The notes: generated by a model from the sequence alone, not told the origin. Counted from the stretch's first letter, positions 53,221-62,120 are shown. The stretch is DNA of 64,000 nt from Alkalicoccus urumqiensis (GCF_002993335.1 NZ_PVNS01000008.1:124001-188000), one strand, 5' to 3'. A program made the numbers and translations.

Positions 53221-54119
53221 CATTAAAGCTGGAGTCGCTGGAAAAAACATTTGGCAGCCATACGGCAGTGGGCGGGATTAATGCTGAAGTCGCCCCCGGT
53301 TCCATGTTCGGGATGCTCGGAGCCAACGGAGCCGGAAAAACGACTACGTTCCGTATGATTCTCGGTCTCCTGGATCCAACGTCCGGTACAGCCGAATGGA
53401 ACGGGAGGCGTATCGGGTATGACCGGACTCACTTGATCGGTTACCTGCCGGAGGAGCGGGGGCTGTTTCCAAAGCTCACGGTAAAAGACCAGCTCGTGTA
53501 TTTAATGCGGCTGAACGGCATGAAGCGTCAGGATACGATCAAAGAAATGAGGTCCTGGCTGGAGCGGTTTCAAGTAGAGGAATACGAGAATAAAAAAGTG
53601 GAGGAACTGTCCAAAGGAAACCAGCAGAAAATTCAGTTCATGGCAGCGGTGCTCCACCGGCCGGAGCTTCTCATACTGGATGAGCCGTTCAGCGGACTCG
53701 ATCCGGTCAACGCCGACATGCTGAAAGAGGCGGTGCTCTCCATCCAGAAAAACGGAACGACGATCGTTTTCTCCAGTCATCAGATGCGCAATGTGGAAGA
53801 GCTCTGTGAAGAGATTCTGATGCTCAAGGAAGGCAGAGTCGTGCTGGAAGGTCATTTGAATGATATTAAGCGCAGCTACAGTATGAAAAACATACGGATC
53901 CGGGCGGACCATGATTTTTCTATTACCGAAACACCGGGAAGCATTTTATCTGTGTCGTCAAACAAACTGGAAACCGTCGTTCAAGTGAACGGGGAAGAGG
54001 CAGTAAAAGACGTGTTCTATCAGGCATCTGCGGACGGTTATCTGCGTCATTTTGCCGTGGAGGAACCGTCGCTCCATGATATATTTATCGACAAGGCAGG
54101 AGGAAATGAACATGAATAA
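53217..54119 (+). CDS. ABC transporter ATPase (NatA/YhaQ type)
   Basis: A 300-residue ATPase of the ABC-2 class. Walker A GANGAGKTT, an atypical signature LSKGNQQK, Walker B LILDEPFSGLDP and switch region SSHQM. The C-terminal 80 residues form the extra domain usual in YhaQ and NatA (EVRADHDF-type strands, ending FAVEEPSLHDIFI). The start overlaps the previous stop (ATGA). The partner is the permease encoded next. Confidence 0.88.
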   Translation: MTLKLESLEKTFGSHTAVGGINAEVAPGSMFGMLGANGAGKTTTFRMILGLLDPTSGTAEWNGRRIGYDRTHLIGYLPEERGLFPKLTVKDQLVYLMRLNGMKRQDTIKEMRSWLERFQVEEYENKKVEELSKGNQQKIQFMAAVLHRPELLILDEPFSGLDPVNADMLKEAVLSIQKNGTTIVFSSHQMRNVEELCEEILMLKEGRVVLEGHLNDIKRSYSMKNIRIRADHDFSITETPGSILSVSSNKLETVVQVNGEEAVKDVFYQASADGYLRHFAVEEPSLHDIFIDKAGGNEHE

Positions 54120-55332
54120 TTTCTGGACGACATTCAGCCATACCGCCTCCAAGCGTGTCCGCACGAAAGCATTTGCTATTTCCACCGGGATCATGGCTTT
54201 CCTCATCATTGCGCTGTTAAATATTCCAAACATCATTGATATGTTCTCTGACGGAGAAGAAGCTGTCATGGAAGCTGTGATATTGGATGATACGGAATTT
54301 GCTCTGGCAGAGCAGTTTCAGGATACAGACCAGATTACATACGAAGCAGCAGATACTGATCCCGGGGAAGCGGAAGAGACCTACACGGACGGCGAAACAG
54401 TCATCGTCCTGTCCGGGCCGCTCGAATCCATGGAAGCTGTATTGTATGACGCTCCCCCAGCTGTAGAAATGGACGTTCAGGCACAGCTGCAGCAGGTCAA
54501 GGATCAGGCAGCCGCCGAAGAAGCGGATTTGTCCGAAGCGCAGCTGGCGCTCCTTCAGGCACCGGTGCAGGTTTCCACGCAGTCGTTTACCGATGACGGA
54601 GGAGCAGCGCCGGAAGAGGCAGGATCCGGTTCCTATTGGATGGTTTATGCGCTGGTATTTATTATTTACCTTCTCGTCATTACATTCGGGTCCATGATTG
54701 CGACCGAAGTGGCCACAGAGAAATCCTCCCGTGTAATGGAACTGATCGTTTCCAGCATTAATCCGGTAACACAGATGTTCGGGAAGCTTTTCGGCATCGG
54801 TGCTGCCGGGGCGCTGAATTTGTTGATTCTTGGAGGTGCAGCTGTTGTGGGGCTGTGGATGAGCAGTGAAGAGATGCTCCGTTTTATTGTAAATGACATC
54901 CTGGATGTATCGCTGCTCGGCTACGCGCTGCTGTTTATTGCACTCGGGTACTTCCTGTACGGAGGGGTTGCTGCCATGCTCGGCGCACTGGTAAGCCGGG
55001 CAGAGGAAGTAAACCAGGCAATTCAACCGCTCATTTTTCTGGCGATGATTGCTTTCTTTCTCTCCATTATGGCGTTAAACGCGCCGGAATTAACGGTTTT
55101 CCGTGTGTTGAGCTACGTTCCTTTCTTTACACCGCAGCTGCTGTTCCTGCGCATTGGTATGGGAACCGTACCGGGGTGGGAAATCGGAATTATCATAGTC
55201 CTGCTGGTTCTCAGTGTAGTGCTGATCAACCTTCTTGCAGCCCGTGTCTACAAAGGCGGCGTGCTCCTGTACGGCAGGTTTTCGTTTAAAAAGAGCGTGA
55301 AGCAGGCACTTGCGCTCTCCAGAAAAGAATAG
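54112..55332 (+). CDS. ABC-2 permease (NatB/YhaP type)
   Basis: A 406-residue permease: one N-terminal helix (about 20-40), a large acidic external domain of about 130 residues, then six helices. ATEVATEKSSRVMELIVSS and the later SRAEEVNQAIQPLIFLAMI are family motifs. YhaP/NatB proteins with YhaQ/NatA export sodium or drugs in bacilli. The ATG at 54112 has AGGAGGA 8 nt upstream. It overlaps the ATPase gene by 8 nt. A strong terminator closes the operon. Confidence 0.88.
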   Translation: MNNFWTTFSHTASKRVRTKAFAISTGIMAFLIIALLNIPNIIDMFSDGEEAVMEAVILDDTEFALAEQFQDTDQITYEAADTDPGEAEETYTDGETVIVLSGPLESMEAVLYDAPPAVEMDVQAQLQQVKDQAAAEEADLSEAQLALLQAPVQVSTQSFTDDGGAAPEEAGSGSYWMVYALVFIIYLLVITFGSMIATEVATEKSSRVMELIVSSINPVTQMFGKLFGIGAAGALNLLILGGAAVVGLWMSSEEMLRFIVNDILDVSLLGYALLFIALGYFLYGGVAAMLGALVSRAEEVNQAIQPLIFLAMIAFFLSIMALNAPELTVFRVLSYVPFFTPQLLFLRIGMGTVPGWEIGIIIVLLVLSVVLINLLAARVYKGGVLLYGRFSFKKSVKQALALSRKE

Positions 55333-55373
55333 GACGAGAAACTTGATTCACCCGGTTTCGGACGCCGGTATAG

Positions 55374-55413
55374 TAAAAGCGTGCGCTCCACGTAAAGGGA
55401 GTGCACGCTTTTT
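55374..55413. terminator. Bidirectional terminator
   Basis: aaaagcgtgc and gcacgctttt arms with inner ctcc/ggag pairs, T-run on plus and A-run on minus; it separates the ABC operon from convergent ygaE. Confidence 0.88.
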
Positions 55414-55450
55414 TGGATCCAAGGCTTGTTTTCCGCTGGTGCCTGGAGCT

Positions 55451-56530
55451 TTAAAGTTCACGGTCGCTGACTTCGACTTCGTTGTTTTCCGTATGGTACG
55501 TGAAAAAGCCGTCTACGAGTGTGTCGAGATGCTCCAGCTCTTCCGCGTATTCCAGAATGAGCGCGATAACCGGGAAAAAGTGCATCCATTCATCATAGTC
55601 CAGCTCATCACTTGTCTGGTGAGTCATAAACGTTTTCACGAGATCCCGCCTGCGCTGTGCAATTTCATTGTCGTAGTCATCGCCTGCCTGCGGTTTCACT
55701 TTTCCCATGTATTTCAGCATGATTCGTTCATGATAGCTCGTAAATTCATCGAGCTGGGCACGGAGTGTTTCTTCCACGACCGCCGGCAGCTGATGGGTAA
55801 CGTGGTCGTTTCTTGCCAGGCTTTTAAGGATATCTTCCGCTTTTCTTGTCGTGCGTATCATCTGCCGGAAAAGAACAATCTTCCGCATGCGGGAATATTC
55901 GCTGCGCCGGAAAATGCTCCGCTCTTCTTTGTAAAGATCGAACATTGTCTCCAGTTTCACGATAGACGTGCGGATTTTTTCCTGGTCCTGCTTTAGTGTC
56001 TGGTAATCAACTTCATGGTGAAGCAGCAGGCGGATCCATTGAATGATTTCTTCGTTGATGGCAGATAACTTGTGATAGAGCTGATTTTCATGTTTTGGCG
56101 GTAAAAACATCATGTTCACAAGGAAGGCGGAAAATACGCCGACGATAATGAGCAGAAAACGGTCTGCTGCGAAATTGTAAAAGTCATCCGTTGGACTTCC
56201 CATAATGATTATCGCTGTCACGACCGCCAGTGGAATAATGTTTTCCTTCTTCCATTTGATGTGAATAGCAATAATCAGCAGCACGACCACACCGATCACG
56301 AATGGTTCTGAGCCGAAGGCGGTAACAAACGTAATGGCAAGTACCGCACTGATGATATTAGCCTGCACCTGATCCCAGATCAGTGTCATGCTTTTATGAA
56401 CGGACGGCTGGACGGCAAAAAAAGCAGCCAGTGCGGCAAACTGTGTTGTCGGAAACTGAAGCCACATCGCCACGTAAAGTGCAAGCGTCACAGCAAGTCC
56501 GGTTTTAAATATTCGGGCACCGAGCCTCAT
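55451..56530 (-). CDS. ygaE: Aromatic-acid-exporter-like membrane protein YgaE
   Basis: A 359-residue protein of the ArAE_1/FUSC family. The N-terminal 160 residues hold five or six helices, beginning MRLGARIFKTGLAVTLALYV; the rest is a soluble helical domain rich in Arg and Glu. I chose ATG 56530 because it matches the start of B. subtilis YgaE. An upstream ATG at 56593 has a better-spaced AAGGA site and would add 21 residues. It follows gsaB on the same strand, as in B. subtilis. Confidence 0.82.
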   Translation of the reverse strand: MRLGARIFKTGLAVTLALYVAMWLQFPTTQFAALAAFFAVQPSVHKSMTLIWDQVQANIISAVLAITFVTAFGSEPFVIGVVVLLIIAIHIKWKKENIIPLAVVTAIIIMGSPTDDFYNFAADRFLLIIVGVFSAFLVNMMFLPPKHENQLYHKLSAINEEIIQWIRLLLHHEVDYQTLKQDQEKIRTSIVKLETMFDLYKEERSIFRRSEYSRMRKIVLFRQMIRTTRKAEDILKSLARNDHVTHQLPAVVEETLRAQLDEFTSYHERIMLKYMGKVKPQAGDDYDNEIAQRRRDLVKTFMTHQTSDELDYDEWMHFFPVIALILEYAEELEHLDTLVDGFFTYHTENNEVEVSDREL

Positions 56531-56660
56531 CTTTGAGTATGTTCCTTTCGTAACGTAATTGAAGAGAGAAGCAGAAATAATGCTGCTCTTCATGTTTTCC
56601 TTTCCTATGCTTCTGGAAAAGGGTGCTGTTGATGTATGATACACCTCAAAAGAAAGGAAT

Positions 56661-57959
56661 TCAAGCGGTGCTGAGCCCATTTTCAAAGACTTCTCTTACA
56701 GCTTCAATGGTCTGATCGATTTCCTTTTCAGTATGTTCCGTTGTTAAAAACCACGCTTCAAATTTAGACGGAGCAAGATGAACTCCTTTATCCAGCATCT
56801 GATGAAAGAACGATGCAAACATCGCTGTATCGGATGATTCTGCATCCGCGAAGTTTTTGACGCTGTCTACACCGAAATAGACTGTCAGCGCGCCGCATAC
56901 CCGCTGCACGTGTGCCGGTATCTGATAGTCAGCAGCAGCCTGTTCTATTCCTTCCTGAAGCCGCTGGCCGAGAAGATCCATTTTTTCATAAATACCGTTA
57001 CCCTGCAGCACTTCCAGGCAGGCGATACCGGATCGGATGGAAGCTGGATTGCCTGCCATCGTTCCGGCCTGATAGGCAGGCCCCATAGGAGATACTTCTT
57101 CCATAATATCTCTGCGTCCGCCGTAAGCGCCGATCGGCAGTCCGCCGCCGATGATTTTTCCCATGGCAGTAAGGTCCGGCGTGACGCCGAGCATGTTCTG
57201 TGCTCCGCCGTACATAAACCGGAAAGCGGTAATGACTTCATCATAGATAACCAGGGAACCGGCTGCGTGTGCCAGATCGTTCACTTCCTCCAGAAAGCCG
57301 GGCTCCGGCTCCACCATACCGAAGTTTCCGACGATCGGCTCCACCATAACTGCAGCAGTTTCTTCCCCGAAGTGATCCAATGCTTCTTTTAATGCGTGGG
57401 TATCGTTAAACGGAACGGTAATGACTTCCGAAGCGATGTTTTTGGTCACACCGGCGGAGTCCGGGTTCCCGGTAGTGGAAGGTCCGGAACCGGCGGCGAC
57501 AAGAACAAGGTCGCTGTGTCCGTGGTAGCAGCCTGCAAATTTGATGATTTTATTCCGGCCGGTGTATGCACGGGCGACCCGGATCGTCGTCATCACTGCT
57601 TCCGTGCCCGAATTGACAAAGCGTACCCGCTCGAGCGATGGGATGGCCTCCTGCAGCATGGCCGCGAACGTATTCTCGTATTTTGTCGGCGTACCAAGAA
57701 GGACGGCGTCAGCCGCTGCCTGCTGAATCGCTTCCGTGATATGAGGATGGGCGTGTCCGGTAATGATCGGGCCATAGGCTGCCAGGTAATCAATGTATGT
57801 ATTTCCGTCGACATCCTTCAGGTAGGCGCCGCTTCCGGTCTCCATAAAAACAGGGGTGCCGCCGCCAACTCCTTTGTATGCTCTGGACGGGCTGTTAACC
57901 CCGCCGAGAATGACTTCTTTTGCCTCGCTGTAGTATGTTTCAGACGTCTGCCGGTTCAT
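56661..57959 (-). CDS. gsaB: Glutamate-1-semialdehyde 2,1-aminomutase
   Basis: A 432-residue PLP enzyme that converts glutamate-1-semialdehyde to 5-aminolevulinate, the haem precursor. [15 protein letters not shown] at the start, [30 protein letters not shown] and the PLP lysine in MGKIIGGG, then [11 protein letters not shown], are all diagnostic. B. subtilis has hemL in the haem operon plus this paralogue next to ygaE. The ATG follows AAAGGCGG. No terminator separates it from the upstream lipoprotein genes (54-nt gap), so it may be co-transcribed with them. Confidence 0.92.
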   Translation of the reverse strand: MNRQTSETYYSEAKEVILGGVNSPSRAYKGVGGGTPVFMETGSGAYLKDVDGNTYIDYLAAYGPIITGHAHPHITEAIQQAAADAVLLGTPTKYENTFAAMLQEAIPSLERVRFVNSGTEAVMTTIRVARAYTGRNKIIKFAGCYHGHSDLVLVAAGSGPSTTGNPDSAGVTKNIASEVITVPFNDTHALKEALDHFGEETAAVMVEPIVGNFGMVEPEPGFLEEVNDLAHAAGSLVIYDEVITAFRFMYGGAQNMLGVTPDLTAMGKIIGGGLPIGAYGGRRDIMEEVSPMGPAYQAGTMAGNPASIRSGIACLEVLQGNGIYEKMDLLGQRLQEGIEQAAADYQIPAHVQRVCGALTVYFGVDSVKNFADAESSDTAMFASFFHQMLDKGVHLAPSKFEAWFLTTEHTEKEIDQTIEAVREVFENGLSTA

Positions 57960-58013
57960 AAATGATGCCGCCTTTCTAAATAATAATTTTTCCTCCGGCT
58001 CAGCACCAGGGGA

Positions 58014-58805
58014 CTATTCATATAATACATCGTACCATGCGCGGTCCCCTTCTCTTGGAAACGAGACCGCTGTTTCCTGCTGAAACCAGTCTATCACTTC
58101 CTGCCAGTCTGCCGTCCTGAGTGCCTCCCCGCTGTCATCCAGGAGGAGAAAGGATGGTTTCTCGTCGATATCCATATAGGTTTCAAAGTATTCAGGCTGA
58201 TGGTAGATGACATCCAGGTACGTATCATACCGCTCTCCAATCTGGGATGCAAACTCCTGAAGGATGTTCAAGTATTCCCGGTTGAACGATTCGTCAAATA
58301 AAAACAGCATATAGTGGTTGTCCTCGACCGGCGTATGAACTTCCAGGAAATCTTCTGACGTGTAGGGGGAGGTGGTGATCGATTCAGCTTCCACCACCGG
58401 AAGCAGTCTGGAATCATTTGTTACCGGTGTCTCCCTCTCTGTTACAACAGGCAGGTTCTCTGCAACGACTTCGATTTCCACCCGCTGGTTGGGGAGGTGG
58501 AATGGAAATTCCTCAAATCCTTCGGAGCTGCTGCCTTCATTAAAAAAGGTAGTGTCTTCTGATAGCTGCACAACATACGATTCCACTTCATAATCGTCCG
58601 GCAGCTCATAGTACAAATCCTGCAGGTACCGGTAGGAAGTGCCGGTGTAGGTATCCTGGACGAATAATTGAAAGCGGCCATCAGTATCCAGGGTGAACAT
58701 GTATCTTCCTTCAAGCGTCGTCGTGTCGTTGTCTGTGCAGCCGTTTAGGAGGAAGAGAGCGGCCGCTCCCAGAATCCATCGTTCACTCCTGCGTCGATGA
58801 GCCAT
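58014..58805 (-). CDS. Lipoprotein of a three-member tandem family (third gene)
   Basis: A 263-residue predicted lipoprotein: basic start (AHRRRSERW), hydrophobic stretch, lipobox LLNGC (cysteine about 23). The mature part shares ordered motifs with the two upstream neighbours: LFVQDTYTGTSY near residue 45, EVESYVVQLS, LPNQRVEIEV, LLPVVEAESI, PYTSEDFLEVHTPVEDNHYM, and a C-terminal PSFLLLDDSGEALRT that resembles the cis-proline edge of a thioredoxin fold, without a CxxC pair. ATG 58805 has a strong AGGAGGAGGTG site. It overlaps the preceding gene by 61 nt. No family recognised. Confidence 0.7.
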   Translation of the reverse strand: MAHRRRSERWILGAAALFLLNGCTDNDTTTLEGRYMFTLDTDGRFQLFVQDTYTGTSYRYLQDLYYELPDDYEVESYVVQLSEDTTFFNEGSSSEGFEEFPFHLPNQRVEIEVVAENLPVVTERETPVTNDSRLLPVVEAESITTSPYTSEDFLEVHTPVEDNHYMLFLFDESFNREYLNILQEFASQIGERYDTYLDVIYHQPEYFETYMDIDEKPSFLLLDDSGEALRTADWQEVIDWFQQETAVSFPREGDRAWYDVLYE

Positions 58806-59533
58806 TCCAGCACCTCCTCCTGATCTGTGGACCAATGAATCCGTGACTGTCTGTCGATGACGAAAAACGTCGGGTTTTCCCAGTCTCTCTCGATCTCGGT
58901 GACGAGTGGAGGAGAGTCGAATGTGGAAGCAGCATATTCGCGCGGAGACAAATGAAGCCGCCGCTCACCCCGGAGGCGGGTAACTTCAGAAAGAAGGCTG
59001 CTGCGGCTTCCGGACTGGTAATATTCCTCCCCTATGATACCTAGGAACAGTTTCTGACCTTCCGGCGGGCTGAAAAAGCGGATGAGATCCTCTTCTGTCA
59101 GCGGCTCGATCGTGACAGTTTCCGGTTCGATTACCGGGGAAAAAGCGGACATGGTGGAGAGGTTTTCAAGTGATACGTTCCGCATGACCAGTTCTCCCAT
59201 TTCTTCAGCTACGAAGGATACCCGCTGCGATGGGAAAATAATGTCCTCCAGATCCGGGCTGCTCACCTCTGAAGCAAGATTTTCCGGCAGGAGTGCTGTT
59301 GTATCGGAAAGGAACAGCTGAACACTGGCTGCTTCATACGATTCAGTCTGTCTGATTTTATCGCCGTGAAGAAACGTGAGTGTATCCCCGAGTGTGTCTT
59401 CAAGAAAAACGGGGAGAATGTTTTCCGCAGGGGAGAAGAAGGGCATCGCCTGCCCCGCTGTTTCGGTGTGGTTCTGCTGCTCCGGACTGCATCCCGCGAG
59501 AAGCAGAACCGTACATACGATTATCTTTTTCAT
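58745..59533 (-). CDS. Lipoprotein of a three-member tandem family (second gene)
   Basis: A 262-residue lipoprotein with lipobox LLAGC (cysteine 15) followed by a Ser/Glu/Gln linker. Motifs in the shared order: VFLEDTLGDTLTF, SYEAASVQLFLS, FPSQRVSFV, FSPVIEPETVTIEPLTEEDL, IRFFSPPEGQKLFLGI and the C-terminal PTFFVIDRQSRIHWS, again like the end of a thioredoxin fold lacking the active-site cysteines. Thirty nt separate it from the first gene; its end overlaps the third gene. The role is unknown; extracytoplasmic anchoring is the only firm inference. Confidence 0.7.
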   Translation of the reverse strand: MKKIIVCTVLLLAGCSPEQQNHTETAGQAMPFFSPAENILPVFLEDTLGDTLTFLHGDKIRQTESYEAASVQLFLSDTTALLPENLASEVSSPDLEDIIFPSQRVSFVAEEMGELVMRNVSLENLSTMSAFSPVIEPETVTIEPLTEEDLIRFFSPPEGQKLFLGIIGEEYYQSGSRSSLLSEVTRLRGERRLHLSPREYAASTFDSPPLVTEIERDWENPTFFVIDRQSRIHWSTDQEEVLEWLIDAGVNDGFWERPLSSS

Positions 59534-59563
59534 CGGAGGTGTCCTTTCCGTAACGTTGTTTTA

Positions 59564-60181
59564 CTAGACGCCTTCCTCAAGTGCCTGGAGGATTTTTTCA
59601 GGAGAGGAGGATTCTATAAGCGTCCCCTCTGAATCAAGCAGGTAGTAGGCACTGTCTAAAAACGATGCCATTTCCGGCGCAGGTGTGTGTGTCTGCAGGC
59701 GGTAGCCATCCGGCAGGAAATCAAACATTTCTGCCAGGAGGCCGGCTGGAAGCGTGTCAGCTGTGATGAAGAGCCAGTGGTGGGATTCGACCGGACGGAA
59801 ATAATGGAGCAGATCCGATTCGGTATAGGGCAGCGCTTCGGCCTCTGTATGAATAACGGGCAGAAAACGGTCATCGTGTGCGAGGTGACGGTCTCTTTCG
59901 AGCATTATTCCCTGTCCTGTATCCTTTGTAACCTGTACGCGCTGGTTCGGATACAGGCGCGAAGAGTCTATGTTGTCCCGCGGCAGAATGTATGCTTCAG
60001 CTTCGTAGGAATCAACGGGGTGCCGATTGATATGAGCACTGAACCCGGTACCGGCATAGTTGTCCTCGATGAGAAGGATCACGCGTCCGAATGCGTCTGC
60101 TTCTCCGGCAATTCTTGCGGTCTCGGTTCCGCCTGTGCAGGCTGTGAGCAGTAAAAGCACAGCCGTCCAAATAAATTTCAA
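59564..60181 (-). CDS. Lipoprotein of a three-member tandem family (first gene)
   Basis: The shortest member, 205 residues. The signal peptide ends at LLTAC (cysteine 15). Motifs in order: ILLIEDNYAGTGF near residue 35, SYEAEAYILP, YPNQRVQV, FLPVIHTEAEALPYTESDLL, HYFRPVESHHWLFI, and a C-terminal YYLLDSEGTLIESS. Compared with its neighbours it lacks about 55 residues, mostly N-terminal. TTG start with GGAGGTGG 5-6 nt upstream; a TGCTACAAT extended -10 lies at 60206-60214 on the minus strand, leaving a very short leader. Heads a minus-strand run that may extend to gsaB and ygaE. Confidence 0.7.
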   Translation of the reverse strand: MKFIWTAVLLLLTACTGGTETARIAGEADAFGRVILLIEDNYAGTGFSAHINRHPVDSYEAEAYILPRDNIDSSRLYPNQRVQVTKDTGQGIMLERDRHLAHDDRFLPVIHTEAEALPYTESDLLHYFRPVESHHWLFITADTLPAGLLAEMFDFLPDGYRLQTHTPAPEMASFLDSAYYLLDSEGTLIESSSPEKILQALEEGV

Positions 60182-60205
60182 AAGCAGCCACCTCCTGATA
60201 CTAGT

Positions 60206-60331
60206 ATTGTAGCAGAGAGAGTGTCAGAACCTGCATCAGGAAGCCCGGAACGCAGTGAAACACGCGAAAAGAAAAAATTATCCGCGCAGTGAAAGGGGGG
60301 AACTGATTTTTCATGGATTCTCTGCTACTAT
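60206..60331. promoter_or_regulatory. Divergent promoter pair sharing one element
   Basis: TCTCTGCTAC occurs on the minus strand (60218-60209) and on the plus strand (60319-60328), each time running into an extended -10 (TGCTACAAT and TGCTACTAT). The lipoprotein operon and the divergent gene at 60356 may therefore be controlled together. Confidence 0.5.
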
Positions 60332-60355
60332 AGAAGGAGAAGGGTGGGGGTCACT

Positions 60356-60784
60356 GTGAAACAGTTTATTCCGTTTATTATTATCGCCGCTGTTATCGGC
60401 GCTGCCCTGTTCCTGTTTCAGGATGAATACGAAGGACCGTTCCGCCCGGACTACAGCAGCAGCGCATCGAACAGCTTCTGGGATGCTTCGCTGTACGTCA
60501 TGGAAGAAGGCGGGGAATACGAGATAGGTCTGCGGCTGGAAGCATCCGATGAAATCGACGTAGAGGAAATCGAAGCTGTGGAATTTTTCGTCGACAGTTC
60601 TGCTGTCAGTTTTTATTTTCAGGATCTGGAGACAGAGTCTTTCGATGGCGTCATTGATTACTCTGAACCATGCTCTGTCTGCAGTCAGACGAATCATATT
60701 GAAGCGAGGGCGCTTGTAAACTGGCGCGCTGAAACAACGAATACCTCCCAGTTTCAATTCAGTCTCGATCTTGACGAAGAATAA
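60356..60784 (+). CDS. Membrane-anchored extracytoplasmic protein, unknown
   Basis: A 142-residue protein: one N-terminal helix (FIPFIIIAAVIGAALFLF, residues 4-21) with only a Lys before it, then a strongly acidic soluble domain facing outward. The domain is mostly predicted beta strand (EYEIGLRLEA, AVSFYFQDLE, FQFSLDLDEE) with a conserved-looking CSVC pair near residue 108 that could form a disulfide or bind metal. GTG 60356 is chosen because GGTGGGGG lies 5 nt upstream; GTG 60344 is possible. It is divergent from the lipoprotein trio. No family recognised. Confidence 0.6.
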   Translation: MKQFIPFIIIAAVIGAALFLFQDEYEGPFRPDYSSSASNSFWDASLYVMEEGGEYEIGLRLEASDEIDVEEIEAVEFFVDSSAVSFYFQDLETESFDGVIDYSEPCSVCSQTNHIEARALVNWRAETTNTSQFQFSLDLDEE

Positions 60785-60842
60785 CGAACCATGCAGCGGC
60801 TGAGCTGCTGCATCACATAGATTGGTTGAAGGAGTTGCCGTT

Positions 60843-61793
60843 ATGATTGTGGTTTCCAGTGCAGGACTTTCAAGCGAACGAACGAAAGAATTAGAAGAAG
60901 AATTTCCGGAGGTGGATTTCCGTTTTCATCCTTCCATGAAGGAGGCAGAGCAGGATCTCCCCGAAGCAGAGGTTCTCCTGACCTTTGGTGAAGATGTCGA
61001 CGAAGAGCATATAACGATGGCAGCATCACTGAAGTGGATCAATATTATTTCTGCAGGAATGGATAAAATGCCGTTCCAGTCCATAAAGGAGCGGGATATT
61101 CTTGTAACGAATGCCCGGGGGATCCACGGAAATCCGATGGCAGAATATACGTTTCACATGATGCTTCATGTATCCAGACAGATGCCTGTCCTGATGAAGC
61201 AGCAGGACAATGCCGCCTGGGACCGGTCTCCGGTGATGACAGAGCTCCGCGGGAAAACGCTTCTGACTGCAGGGACAGGAGCGATTGCTTCTGAGACTGC
61301 AAGGCTCGGAAAAGCATTTCATATGCGTACAATCGGTATAAACCGGACCGGAAGCCCTGCTCCCCATTTCGATGAGACAGCTGCGGCCGGCGGGCTGGAA
61401 GAAGCCTGCAGGGAAGCCGATTTCATCGTCTCGGTCCTTCCTAAAATGCCGGAAACGGATCATTTTTTCACAGACCGGATCTTTCAGTCCATGAAACCAA
61501 CGGCTGTTTTTATCAATATCGGCAGGGGAAACGCAGTCGATGAAAAAGCTCTGCTGAATGCCCTGGAGCAGGGAAGACCCGCCCACGCTGTGCTGGATGT
61601 TTTTCAGGAGGAGCCGCTCCCGGCATCCTCCCCATTCTGGGAGCATCCCCATGTAACGGTAACTCCTCATTTGTCGGGGATTTCACCGGAATATCTTCCC
61701 CGTGCGTGCCGGATGTTTGCGGATAATTTAACGAAATACCTTAGTGGAAGCACGTCGTTCATTAATCCCGTTGACCCGGAAAAAGGCTATTAA
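60843..61793 (+). CDS. D-2-hydroxyacid dehydrogenase family protein
   Basis: A 316-residue NAD(P)-dependent dehydrogenase. The substrate-binding part has WINIISAGMDKMPF and NARGIHGNPMAEY; the cofactor loop is GTGAIASETARLG near residue 145 (last Gly of GxGxxG replaced by Ala-Ser). Catalytic residues are visible: Arg in INIGRGNAVDE (about 230), Glu in EEPLP (about 262) and His in TPHLSG (about 280). The substrate is unknown: glyoxylate or hydroxypyruvate reductases look alike. AAGGAG precedes the ATG. Confidence 0.82.
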   Translation: MIVVSSAGLSSERTKELEEEFPEVDFRFHPSMKEAEQDLPEAEVLLTFGEDVDEEHITMAASLKWINIISAGMDKMPFQSIKERDILVTNARGIHGNPMAEYTFHMMLHVSRQMPVLMKQQDNAAWDRSPVMTELRGKTLLTAGTGAIASETARLGKAFHMRTIGINRTGSPAPHFDETAAAGGLEEACREADFIVSVLPKMPETDHFFTDRIFQSMKPTAVFINIGRGNAVDEKALLNALEQGRPAHAVLDVFQEEPLPASSPFWEHPHVTVTPHLSGISPEYLPRACRMFADNLTKYLSGSTSFINPVDPEKGY

Positions 61794-61811
61794 CAGGAGG
61801 GAGAGATTCTA

Positions 61812-62120
61812 ATGAAATTAATGGTATGTATCGTGCAGCCGCCCTACCGTGATGCTGTTGAAGATGGATTGAATGAAGCCGGCTACCGCATGACGGAGCT
61901 TTCAAGCAGCGGAAGCTTTTTCCGGAAAGGGAGTACAACATTTCTTATCGGAATCGAGGAAGCCGATGCTCCGGATGTTTTCAAGAAGCTGCAGACGATC
62001 TGCCTGGAGATGGAGGATGAGAAAGGGAAACCGAAAGATCTCCCCCATCGGTACATCTCATTTCTTCTGCCGGCAGAAAATGCCGCGCCGCTCCTGGCTT
62101 CTCAGAGGGTTTCTGATTGA
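61812..62120 (+). CDS. DarA/PII-like cyclic-di-AMP receptor family protein
   Basis: A 102-residue PII-like protein. It starts KLMVCIVQ and carries GYRMTELSSSGSFFRKGSTT (residues 24-43), the equivalent of the ligand loop of DarA (YaaQ): Arg26, Thr28, Phe36 and Gly47 sit at the same positions, while the Asn at 41 is Ser. The later part is shorter than in DarA. It may bind cyclic-di-AMP or another nucleotide as a trimer. It lies 18 nt after the dehydrogenase gene with AGGAGGG, so both are co-transcribed. The main darA copy would be expected elsewhere in the genome. Confidence 0.72.
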   Translation: MKLMVCIVQPPYRDAVEDGLNEAGYRMTELSSSGSFFRKGSTTFLIGIEEADAPDVFKKLQTICLEMEDEKGKPKDLPHRYISFLLPAENAAPLLASQRVSD

